This document shows, piece after piece, positions 7,144 through 14,542 of a stretch of 14,820 nt of DNA. The DNA lies in the NCBI GenBank assembly GCA_934456315.1, contig CAKSHG010000029.1:1-14820 (forward strand), written 5' to 3'. A program made the translations under genes and the position numbers. The notes under the pieces were generated by a model. It made no database searches. It saw only the letters and a program-made list of their open reading frames with translations, and was not told the origin of the DNA. This DNA comes from an uncultured Oscillospiraceae bacterium (GTDB lineage Bacteria; Bacillota; Clostridia; Oscillospirales; Ruminococcaceae). The number at the start of each line of letters is the position of its first letter. The stretch's first letter is position 1.

Positions 7144-8808
7144 GTGCCATCAATCAAGCGCATTGCAGCGCGTGTGACGGCTGCGGCTATGGCTGCGGTC
7201 ACGCTCATGACAAGCGTTGCGTATGCAGATGAGCCTTACGACGGATATAACTACGACTGGTGGGGCGACCCGGTTCCCTCGCAGAACGGCTACGTTGTAG
7301 ATAAGGTCATCACCGGTGCAGATATCGGTGTTGGCAACCTCTCCGAGCCGAGCGACATGTTCTTCTCCGACCTTGGTGACATGTATATTGCTGACGCAGC
7401 ATACAAGCCCACAAGCGGAGCAGAGAACGCAAAGGGCAGGATCATCGCAACAGATGAAAACTTCCAGCTCAAGTTTACCGTTGAAACTCTCGATTTCTCC
7501 GGTGTTCAGGACTGGCTCGACCTCAAGGGCAGCGAGCTGAATTCCGGCGCTATCTCCCAGGCAGATTACAATAAGATAACAAACCTTAGCTTCAACGGGC
7601 CTACCGGCGTCTATGTAGACGTCGACGAGGGCGAATCCATGATCTACGTTGCGGACAACTCCAACGACAGAGTCGTAGCGTTCACGGTGGACGAGGTCGG
7701 CGACGATCAGTACAAGACCTCCGTCGGCAAGGTAAAGGTGGTTTACACCAGACCTGACGCCTCCATGTACGATTCTTCCGTAACGTTCAACCCCAGCAAG
7801 GTGCTGGTCGACGCTGCGAAGAACGTTTACGTCTGCATCAAGTCCATCACCAAGGGCGCGGTCGTATTCTCAAAGGAAGGCGACTTCAACGGTTACTTCG
7901 GTGCGAACCGAGTAGAGGCTACCGGCGAAGTCCTGATGAACGCTTTCTGGAAGCTCATCTTCAGCCGTGAACAGGCGAAGAGAATGAGAAGAAGCGTTCC
8001 TGTCGAGATCTCTAACTTCGACATCGACTCTGATAACTTTATTTATACTGTTACCGAGTCCAAGTCCGCGGATACAGATATCTTAAAGAAGCTGAACTCC
8101 GCAGGTACGAACATCTACACAAACCTGGGCTACTCTGACTACACGTTCGGCGACGCGCTGACGAAGTACTACAGAGGTCAGACCTACTCCTCCCAGATCA
8201 CTGATATCGACGTTTCCGATGACGGAACGATCAACCTGCTCGACCTCAAGACCGGACGTGTGTTCCAGTACGACGACGAGTGCCAGCTGCTGTTCATCTT
8301 CGGCGGCATCGGTCAGCAGAAGGGTACGTTCAACATCGTGAACGCAGTAGAGAGCCGCGGAAACAATGTTTACGTCCTCGACGGACGTAAGTGCTCCATC
8401 ACGGTATTCAAGCAGACCGAGTTCGGTTCCATCGTTCACAACGCTATCGCGCTGTTCAACAGGGGCAAGTACGAGGAAGCAAGACAGCCGTGGGAGGAAG
8501 CGCTCCGCCGCGACAGCAACTACTGGCTCGCTTACATCGGTCTTGGTAATGCTTACCTGAACGAGGGCGACTACGACACCGCGATGAAGTACTTCTACTA
8601 CAACTCCAAGTCCGGCTACAACGACGCGTTCAAGAGCTGGCGTATGAACTTCATCAGAGATAACTTCACTCTCTTTGCAGTCATCATTCTGGTGCTTCTC
8701 GTAGGAATCTATTTATTCTCGTCTGTAAGAAACAAGTCCCGTGCAAAGAAACGCGCAGAACAGGAAAAGCTGTTCAAGGAACGCAATAAAGGAAAGGAGG
8801 ACGTCTGA
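7144..8808 (+). CDS. Secreted NHL-like beta-propeller/TPR protein with C-terminal membrane anchor
   Basis: GTG 7144 is preferred because AAAGGA (7130-7135) would overlap the in-frame ATG 7135. The product is 554 residues. A signal peptide ends near residue 28 (AYA before DEP). Residues about 55-425 contain repeated blades of NHL/SMP-30 style (PSDMFFSDLGDMYIAD; PTGVYVDVDEGESMIYVADN; ITDIDVSDDGTINLLD; NNVYVLDG). Residues 431-487 form TPR-like helices (ALFNRGKYEEARQPWEEAL; AYIGLGNAYLNEGDYDTAM). A single membrane helix at about 508-527 is followed by a basic cytosolic tail. The sensor-like or scaffold ectodomain thus sits outside the cell, anchored at its C-terminus. No catalytic site is evident. 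It probably organises or senses the transport complex; this is inferred from the context between the permease pair and the Yip1 gene. Confidence 0.82.
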   Translation: MPSIKRIAARVTAAAMAAVTLMTSVAYADEPYDGYNYDWWGDPVPSQNGYVVDKVITGADIGVGNLSEPSDMFFSDLGDMYIADAAYKPTSGAENAKGRIIATDENFQLKFTVETLDFSGVQDWLDLKGSELNSGAISQADYNKITNLSFNGPTGVYVDVDEGESMIYVADNSNDRVVAFTVDEVGDDQYKTSVGKVKVVYTRPDASMYDSSVTFNPSKVLVDAAKNVYVCIKSITKGAVVFSKEGDFNGYFGANRVEATGEVLMNAFWKLIFSREQAKRMRRSVPVEISNFDIDSDNFIYTVTESKSADTDILKKLNSAGTNIYTNLGYSDYTFGDALTKYYRGQTYSSQITDIDVSDDGTINLLDLKTGRVFQYDDECQLLFIFGGIGQQKGTFNIVNAVESRGNNVYVLDGRKCSITVFKQTEFGSIVHNAIALFNRGKYEEARQPWEEALRRDSNYWLAYIGLGNAYLNEGDYDTAMKYFYYNSKSGYNDAFKSWRMNFIRDNFTLFAVIILVLLVGIYLFSSVRNKSRAKKRAEQEKLFKERNKGKEDV

Positions 8809-8811
8809 TCT

Positions 8812-9576
8812 ATGAGATTCAATCTTGATATGCCGGCATGGAAATGGCCGTTCTACATCATGCGTCATCCGTTCGAGGGCTTTGAGGATCTCCGCTGGAA
8901 GAAAGCCTACAATATGAAGGTGGCTCTGGTCATCGTTGCACTGCTCTTTATCGTGAGCGTGTGCAGTGAGCTCATGACAGGCTTCCTGTTCAACACCGCA
9001 GCGGTCAAGATCTTCAACATCGTTCCGATCATTATCCGCACTATCGTAATATTCTTCACCTGGGTAATTGGTAACTGGGCGCTGTGCACACTGTTCGACG
9101 GCGAGGGTACTATGAAGAACATCTGCGTTAACACCGCGTATGCTCTGGTTCCCTACATCATCGGTCAGGTCATCAACATAATCCTGTCCAACTGCCTGCT
9201 TAGAACTGAGTCAGCGTTCATCACTTTCGTTTCCTATGTAACGATCCTCTGGACTGTGGTGCTGCTGATATCCGGCATGAAAACAGTCCACCAGTATTCC
9301 ATTCCCAAGACCCTGCTGTTCATGCTTATCACCATTCTTGCAATGGTTGTTATCCTTATTCTTCTGGTACTTCTGGTTTCCCTGTTCCAGCAGGTTTACA
9401 TATTCATCTACTCGATCTACACAGAGCTGCTGTACAGATTCTCCAACCTTGAGCCTACTGCACTGATCTTCATCTTCATCGGCGTTATCGTTGCCGTCAT
9501 CGCTATCGTTATCGCAGCGTACACCGCATTTGAGAAGCATCAGATCGCTAAGGAGCGCAAGAAGCTGAAGTCCTGA
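8812..9576 (+). CDS. Yip1-family integral membrane protein
   Basis: The product is 254 residues with about six hydrophobic helices (near 36-52, 69-91, 108-128, 137-155, 167-190 and 216-237) and a basic C-terminal tail (EKHQIAKERKKLKS). The central stretch WALCTLFDGEGTMKNICVNT, followed by AYALVPYIIGQVI, is characteristic of the bacterial YIP1 family, whose function is not established. ATG 8812 lies 3 bases after the propeller-gene stop and uses GGAAAGGAGG at 8791-8800, so the two are very likely translated together and may interact. I infer a membrane scaffold or accessory role for the transport system. Nothing in the sequence suggests an enzyme. Confidence 0.85.
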   Translation: MRFNLDMPAWKWPFYIMRHPFEGFEDLRWKKAYNMKVALVIVALLFIVSVCSELMTGFLFNTAAVKIFNIVPIIIRTIVIFFTWVIGNWALCTLFDGEGTMKNICVNTAYALVPYIIGQVINIILSNCLLRTESAFITFVSYVTILWTVVLLISGMKTVHQYSIPKTLLFMLITILAMVVILILLVLLVSLFQQVYIFIYSIYTELLYRFSNLEPTALIFIFIGVIVAVIAIVIAAYTAFEKHQIAKERKKLKS

Positions 9577-9595
9577 CGAACGAGAACATTGGCGA

Positions 9596-9622
9596 GCCTG
9601 ATCCCCGGGCAGGGGAAAAGGC
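9596..9622 (+). other. Intergenic stem-loop before the DUF5696-like gene
   Basis: An outer stem GCCT/AGGC (9596-9599 with 9619-9622) and an inner stem TCCCC/GGGGA (9602-9606 with 9612-9616) form an interrupted hairpin. No T-run follows. It occupies the 73-base gap after the Yip1 gene. Confidence 0.45.
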
Positions 9623-9649
9623 GTAAATATAGTAAATGGTGGTGTAAAA

Positions 9650-12070
9650 ATGCTACATATCCGCAAGAAAATACTTGTCGGCGCACTCTGCGCGAGCATG
9701 GTGCTTTCGGCAAGCCAGAGCGTTGCATGGTCTGAGAGCAACAGCATGACGGCAGAAGCGGGTACCGCAGAGGCAGGCTCCAACGAGGCTGCCGACGACG
9801 GTGCAGAGGCTGATACCTCCACTGCGGAGGCTTCCACATCTGAGGCACAGCCCGAGGAAGAGGAAGATCAGCCTATCCAGGAAGCAGACGTGCTTGCAGA
9901 GTGCGAGCTTGCAGCTTCCAACGAGAACTTCGAGCTGCTGGTGAACACAAAGACCGGACTGTTCGCGTTCCGCACAAAGGACGGAGAGCACATCTGGTGG
10001 AGTAATCCCTATAATGCAGATGACGATCCCGTTGCGAATAACTCCAAGAAGGAAGACCTCAAGTCCTCCCTCGTTATCAACGCAGTTAAGGTAACAGATA
10101 CCGAGTCCCCGTCCACGACGGTGCGCTCCTGGAAAGACAGCGTCAACGCGATAGTTGAAACCGCTGACGACATCAGACCGGGACTTACCGTTACGATGGT
10201 AGATAACGGATTCCGTGCCGAGTACACATTCCCGAATGAGGGAATCACGATCCCCTACTACATCACTCTCGAGGGCGATTATCTCCAGGCTTCCATAGCA
10301 GTGGACGAGATCACCGAAACCGAGAGCGACCCCGCACTGATCCAGGAAAGCTCACGTTCCGTAGTTGACGTGAACCTGCTCCAGGATCTCGGCGCTGCTT
10401 TCTCCGATGAGGAAGGCTACATCATCACTCCGGACGGCTCCGGTGCGGTGATAAACTTCAACAACGGCAAGAGCAAGTCCAACGAATACACACAGCGTAT
10501 CTACGGCCGCGACCTTGCGAAGAGCCAGGATATGGCTCCCGCAAAGACCGAGCAGGCATACCTGCCGGTAATGGGTATCGTCAGAAATGACAACGCCCTG
10601 CTGGAGGTCGTTACCGAAGGCTCCGCTTACGCAACTGCAAGAGCTGCGGTTTCCGGACAGAAGTCCACAAGCTACAATTCCGCATGGTTCAACTTCCAGC
10701 TCCGTGCGACCGATACTTACTTCATGGGCGGTCAGAACGCTTCCGCGCTGAACGCTTACCAGGAGGACATCATTCCCGAGGACAGACTGACAGTCCGCTA
10801 CTATCCTATAGTTAAGGACGGCGTAAGCTACGTTGACGTTGCAAAGCGTTATCAGCAGTACCTCGTTGAGGAAAAGGGCCTGACCAGAACCGACAAGGAA
10901 GAGGCTCCGCTCTACCTCGATATCTGGGGCGGCACAGTCAAGGAGCAGTCGATACTCGGTTTCCCTGTAAAGCTCGAAACTGCGGCTACTACCTATGAGC
11001 AGGCTAAGCAGATCCTCCAGGAGCTCAATGCGAACGGTGTAAGCAATATCATCGTTTCCTACGAGGACTTCAATGCGGCAGGTATCACCAGCCGAATCTC
11101 CAGCAGCGTGGATTATTCCGGCACGCTGGGCGGCAAGAACAAGTGGAACGAGCTCAAGAGCTACTGCGACGCAAGCGGCATCATGCTGGCTCCCAGCTTT
11201 GACCTGATGAACTACGAGCGCAGCGGCAACGGCTACACCAAGACCGGCGCTTCCGCGATCGCGATCACCAAGGCTTATGCGACACAGGGCGTTTACGAAC
11301 TGGCTTTCGGAACTCCGCATGATACACGTTCCAGCTGGTATATCCTCTCACCGTCTTTCTATGAGAGAGTATACGGCGAGGTAGTTTCCAGCTGCCAGAA
11401 GGACGGTATGTCCGCTATCTCCGTTGCAGACGGCACCAACATGCTGTACAGCGACTACACAGCGAACGTTTCCAGAAGCACCTCCAGACAGCAGGCAGTC
11501 AACAACCTCATCAAGGGCTACGAGATGATCAACCAGAGCGGTATGTCATTCGTATCCGGTGCGGCTAACGACTACGCTCTGCCGTATGTTGACTACCTCA
11601 GGGACGTTCCGCTTTACAGCAGCAACTTCGACGTTTACGATTACGATATCCCGTTCTACGAGATCGTTATCCACGGCTACATTCCGTACACCACCAAGGC
11701 GAAGAATGCAAGCTCCAGCGCAGACGAGCTGTTCGTTTACTCTGTAGCGACCGGCACTCCGCTTCACTATGAGGTGATGTATCAGGATCCCAACGAGTTC
11801 ACCGACTGCTCTTACGATGAGCTGTTCTACACTCACTACAGTGGCTGGGTGAACGACATGACAGCTGAATACAAGCTCATGCAGCAGTATGTGCTTCCTC
11901 TTACCGATGAAACCATCGAGGACTTCCAGATCACAGACGGCGTGCACTACACCACCACTTTCTCCGACGGAACAGTCGTTGAGGCGGACGTAAGCACCCT
12001 CCAGATCTGGGTCAACGGTACCGAGGTAAAGCTTTCCGATTTTGAACAGAAAGGAGCGACAACTGACTGA
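9650..12070 (+). CDS. Secreted DUF5696-like protein, putative glycan-active TIM barrel
   Basis: The product is 806 residues. A signal peptide covers residues 1-26 (KKILVGALCASMVLSASQSVA); the Cys at 14 does not fit a lipobox. Residues 30-83 are an Ala/Glu/Ser/Asp-rich linker. A beta-sandwich at about 85-415 includes YIITPDGSGAVINFNNGK, a stretch typical of DUF5696 proteins. Residues about 416-745 read like a TIM barrel with alternating strands (LYLDIWGG; NIIVSYEDF; IMLAPSFDLM; AISVADGTNMLYSDY; EIVIHGYIPY) and many acidic and aromatic residues at strand ends, as in glycoside hydrolases. A small beta domain follows (755-798). No C-terminal anchor is seen. ATG 9650 has only a weak GGTGG site. 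The enzyme activity is inferred and the catalytic residues are not assigned. The stop overlaps the next start by one base. Confidence 0.8.
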   Translation: MLHIRKKILVGALCASMVLSASQSVAWSESNSMTAEAGTAEAGSNEAADDGAEADTSTAEASTSEAQPEEEEDQPIQEADVLAECELAASNENFELLVNTKTGLFAFRTKDGEHIWWSNPYNADDDPVANNSKKEDLKSSLVINAVKVTDTESPSTTVRSWKDSVNAIVETADDIRPGLTVTMVDNGFRAEYTFPNEGITIPYYITLEGDYLQASIAVDEITETESDPALIQESSRSVVDVNLLQDLGAAFSDEEGYIITPDGSGAVINFNNGKSKSNEYTQRIYGRDLAKSQDMAPAKTEQAYLPVMGIVRNDNALLEVVTEGSAYATARAAVSGQKSTSYNSAWFNFQLRATDTYFMGGQNASALNAYQEDIIPEDRLTVRYYPIVKDGVSYVDVAKRYQQYLVEEKGLTRTDKEEAPLYLDIWGGTVKEQSILGFPVKLETAATTYEQAKQILQELNANGVSNIIVSYEDFNAAGITSRISSSVDYSGTLGGKNKWNELKSYCDASGIMLAPSFDLMNYERSGNGYTKTGASAIAITKAYATQGVYELAFGTPHDTRSSWYILSPSFYERVYGEVVSSCQKDGMSAISVADGTNMLYSDYTANVSRSTSRQQAVNNLIKGYEMINQSGMSFVSGAANDYALPYVDYLRDVPLYSSNFDVYDYDIPFYEIVIHGYIPYTTKAKNASSSADELFVYSVATGTPLHYEVMYQDPNEFTDCSYDELFYTHYSGWVNDMTAEYKLMQQYVLPLTDETIEDFQITDGVHYTTTFSDGTVVEADVSTLQIWVNGTEVKLSDFEQKGATTD

Positions 12071-13209
12071 TGAGTGAAGAACTTGAATTAAGCGGGAAGA
12101 GCGAGAACACCGCTCCCGCAGAGTCAGCAGCTGAACCCGTCGCAGAGCCGGCTCCGGCTCCCGCGCCGGTCCAGAGAGTGTCTGCTCACAACACGGCCGC
12201 CGCTGCTGCGCTCAACGCAGCAAACGAGGAGGTCGATATCCGCCGCAAGGGTGGAGAAAAGGCTCAGATCAAGATAAAGACCACCAAGATCCCCTATGAG
12301 AAGAAAAAGGGTCTTTACGGCTACGGCTTCATAGCGCTCTGGTTCATCGGAACACTGTGGCTGTTCATTATGCCGGTACTTACTTCTCTGTGGTATTCGC
12401 TGTGCGACACCAAGCTGCTCGATAAGGCAGGCGCACTTGAGGTCGGAATGACCTCCGCGGGTATCTACACCGAGTGGAACGGCTTCTACAACTTCATCAA
12501 GGCGTTCACGATCGATACCACCTTCCTTCCGAAGCTGGGTACGGCGCTCGGCGAGATCCTCCCGAACACCATCGTTATCATGATATTCTCCCTGTTCATC
12601 GCGGTTATCCTGAACCAGAAGTTCAGAGGAAGAACACTTGCAAGAGCGATCTTCTTCCTGCCGGTTCTTATCGCGACTGGTCCGGTCATCAGCGTTATCA
12701 ACGGTGATATGACCTCCCAGGGCGTATCTGACGCAGCACAGTTCTCCACACTGTTCAAGACCGACCTTGTAACAGAACTGATGGAGTTCATTGGTATCTA
12801 CAACCTGAACCAGACGTTCACCGACGTCATCAAGACCATCACGTCCGACGTACTGAACCTCGTATGGAACTCCGGTATCCAGATACTGATCTTCCTCTCC
12901 GCACTCCAGACTATCCCGCCGTCCGCTAAGGAGGCTGCAAGCATCGAGGGTGCTACCGCATGGGAGTTCTTCTGGAAGATCACATTCCCGTACATCTCAC
13001 CGATGATCCTGTCCAACCTCGTATATACCGTTATCGACGCGTTCGTTTCTACCGACAACGTCGTAATGGAATACGTTCTGGCACAGTCCAGAAACTGGGA
13101 GTACGGCTATTCCGCAGCGCTTGCGTGGATCTACTTCGCAATAGTAGGCGCGTGCCTCGGTATTATCTGCGTGATAATCAACAGGTTCGTTTACTACGAG
13201 AATGATTAA
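12070..13209 (+). CDS. Sugar ABC transporter permease, MalF/UgpA type (second pair), with cytosolic N-terminal extension
   Basis: The product is 379 residues. The first about 80 residues are a hydrophilic low-complexity extension rich in Ala, Pro and Glu (AAEPVAEPAPAPAPVQ), turning basic just before the first helix at about 83-108. The remainder has the MalF fold with a large loop (110-165) and a canonical EAA loop, IPPSAKEAASIEGATAWEFF at 282-301, then ITFPYISP. ATG 12070 overlaps the DUF5696 stop (TGATG) and uses AAAGGAG at 12050-12056, so it is translationally coupled. It pairs with the MalG-type permease that starts 13 bases after its stop. It is a second transmembrane channel in the same operon, clearly diverged from the first, with no binding protein of its own. 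Confidence 0.9.
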   Translation: MSEELELSGKSENTAPAESAAEPVAEPAPAPAPVQRVSAHNTAAAAALNAANEEVDIRRKGGEKAQIKIKTTKIPYEKKKGLYGYGFIALWFIGTLWLFIMPVLTSLWYSLCDTKLLDKAGALEVGMTSAGIYTEWNGFYNFIKAFTIDTTFLPKLGTALGEILPNTIVIMIFSLFIAVILNQKFRGRTLARAIFFLPVLIATGPVISVINGDMTSQGVSDAAQFSTLFKTDLVTELMEFIGIYNLNQTFTDVIKTITSDVLNLVWNSGIQILIFLSALQTIPPSAKEAASIEGATAWEFFWKITFPYISPMILSNLVYTVIDAFVSTDNVVMEYVLAQSRNWEYGYSAALAWIYFAIVGACLGIICVIINRFVYYEND

Positions 13210-13225
13210 GGAGGTTAGAGAAGTG
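13207..13225 (+). promoter_or_regulatory. Ribosome binding site deciding the GTG 13223 start
   Basis: TAAGGAGGT spans 13207-13215 and includes the stop codon of the upstream permease gene. It is complementary to the 16S rRNA 3' end and lies at ideal distance from GTG 13223, ruling out ATG 13202 as the main start. Confidence 0.85.
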
Positions 13226-14476
13226 ACAGATAAAGAATTTGAGCTCCCTACTGAGGGAAATAATGTTGCTGATCAGCCTGCTGAAAATGTAACATCAGAG
13301 TCCATGGAGCAGAGCGCCGCAGCGATCGCGGACAGCTTCAAGCAGGACGAAAAGACCGTTGTAGAGCCTACAGCCGAGTCTATCGCTGAAACCATCGCTG
13401 ACATCAATTCCGACGCAGCGGTCGCAGTTACCGCGATGCCGACAAAGGCTCCCAAGAAGGAAAAGAAGCAGAAGGACGCGTATCATGTTTCTAATTTCGA
13501 TATCATCAGAAATTACCACAGATACACAGCTAAGGAGAAGAAGCACTACAGCTACCTGTTCTGGCACCGCATTGCCGGATATGTATGGCCGTTCTTCAGA
13601 GCAGTCATCATCTTCGGTCTTAGCTTCGTAATCCTGTATCCTATCCTTTACATGATCTCCACCTCTATCCGTCCCCAGGCGGAAATGAACGACCCCTCCG
13701 TAATGTGGATACCCAAGACGATCCGCATGGAGAACTTCGTTGAGGTCTGGAACGCTATTGATTATCCCGGCACACTCTGGAACACGCTGATCCTGAACAT
13801 CGTGTCCTCGGTGCTCCAGGTAGGTACCTGCGCGCTGACCGGTTACGGCTTCGCGAGATTCAAGTTCAAGGGCAAGAACTTCTTCTTCGCCCTGGTACTG
13901 CTCCAGATCATCGTTCCGGTACAGATCATACTTATCCCGCAGTTCTCACAGTTCAGATATTTCGATATCTTCGGACTGTTCAACGCGCTGATGGGCGACT
14001 CCGTCAACCTGGTTGATACGAACCTTTCGATGTACATACCCGCGCTCATGTGTAACGGTATCCGAGCCGGACTGTTCATCTACCTGTTCAGGCAGTTCTT
14101 CCGCGGACTTCCTAAGGAACTCGAGGACGCTGCGTACCTTGACGGCTGCGGTCCGTTCAAGACGTTCATCAGCGTAATGGTTCCGAATGCCGCAAGCTCA
14201 TTCCTGACGGTATTCATCTTCTCCATCGTTTGGTACTGGAACGACTACTATGTTTCCTCGATGTACTTCACCAAGGCGAACACCATCTCGCTGAAGATCG
14301 ACGGTATTTCGAACATCATCTCCATGTACCTTACTGGTGAGGTCGGCGTTGCTTCCGACTACATCGTATGGATGGAGGCAGCCTGCCTGCTTGCAATCAC
14401 ACCTATCGTTATCATGTACATCTTCTTACAGAAGTACTTCACCGAAGGTATCGCAAGAGCCGGTCTTGCAAACTGA
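13223..14476 (+). CDS. Sugar ABC transporter permease, MalG/UgpE type (second pair), with long cytosolic N-terminal extension
   Basis: GTG 13223 is chosen because a perfect AAGGAGGT (13208-13215) sits 7 bases upstream; the in-frame ATG 13202 lies inside the preceding gene and has no site. The product is 417 residues. Residues 1-115 are hydrophilic: first acidic and Ala/Glu-rich with short EXIAXXIAD-like repeats, then a Lys-rich patch (APKKEKKQKD), then YHRYTAKEKKHYSYLFWHR leading into the first helix at about 122-145. The MalG-type core carries an EAA loop at 301-321 (EDAAYLDGCGPFKTF, then VMVP). Family members usually have 270-300 residues, so the extension is unusual and mirrors that of the preceding permease. 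It is the last gene before the terminator. Confidence 0.9.
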   Translation: MTDKEFELPTEGNNVADQPAENVTSESMEQSAAAIADSFKQDEKTVVEPTAESIAETIADINSDAAVAVTAMPTKAPKKEKKQKDAYHVSNFDIIRNYHRYTAKEKKHYSYLFWHRIAGYVWPFFRAVIIFGLSFVILYPILYMISTSIRPQAEMNDPSVMWIPKTIRMENFVEVWNAIDYPGTLWNTLILNIVSSVLQVGTCALTGYGFARFKFKGKNFFFALVLLQIIVPVQIILIPQFSQFRYFDIFGLFNALMGDSVNLVDTNLSMYIPALMCNGIRAGLFIYLFRQFFRGLPKELEDAAYLDGCGPFKTFISVMVPNAASSFLTVFIFSIVWYWNDYYVSSMYFTKANTISLKIDGISNIISMYLTGEVGVASDYIVWMEAACLLAITPIVIMYIFLQKYFTEGIARAGLAN

Positions 14477-14493
14477 TCCAAGGCAAACAAATG

Positions 14494-14525
14494 CAGCCCC
14501 GGGGATACTCGGGGCTGTTCGTTTT
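14494..14525 (+). terminator. Intrinsic terminator of the ABC operon
   Basis: A perfect 8-pair GC-rich stem (CAGCCCCG 14494-14501 with CGGGGCTG 14510-14517) has an 8-base loop and is followed by TTCGTTTT. It lies 17 bases after the last permease gene. The interrupted T-run may allow some read-through into rnhA. Confidence 0.85.
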
Positions 14526-14542
14526 CACAGGAAAGAGGTAAT

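Noticed and set aside
9686-9694. Lipobox in the DUF5696-like protein (Cys14 in GALCAS)
   Set aside because: The residues before Cys are G-A-L, which does not match [LVI][ASTVI][GAS]C, and the Cys lies inside the hydrophobic core rather than at its end.
10352-11320. 322-codon minus-strand frame opposite the DUF5696-like gene
   Set aside because: Mirror frame of a codon-biased gene. The sense protein has a signal peptide and family-typical motifs.
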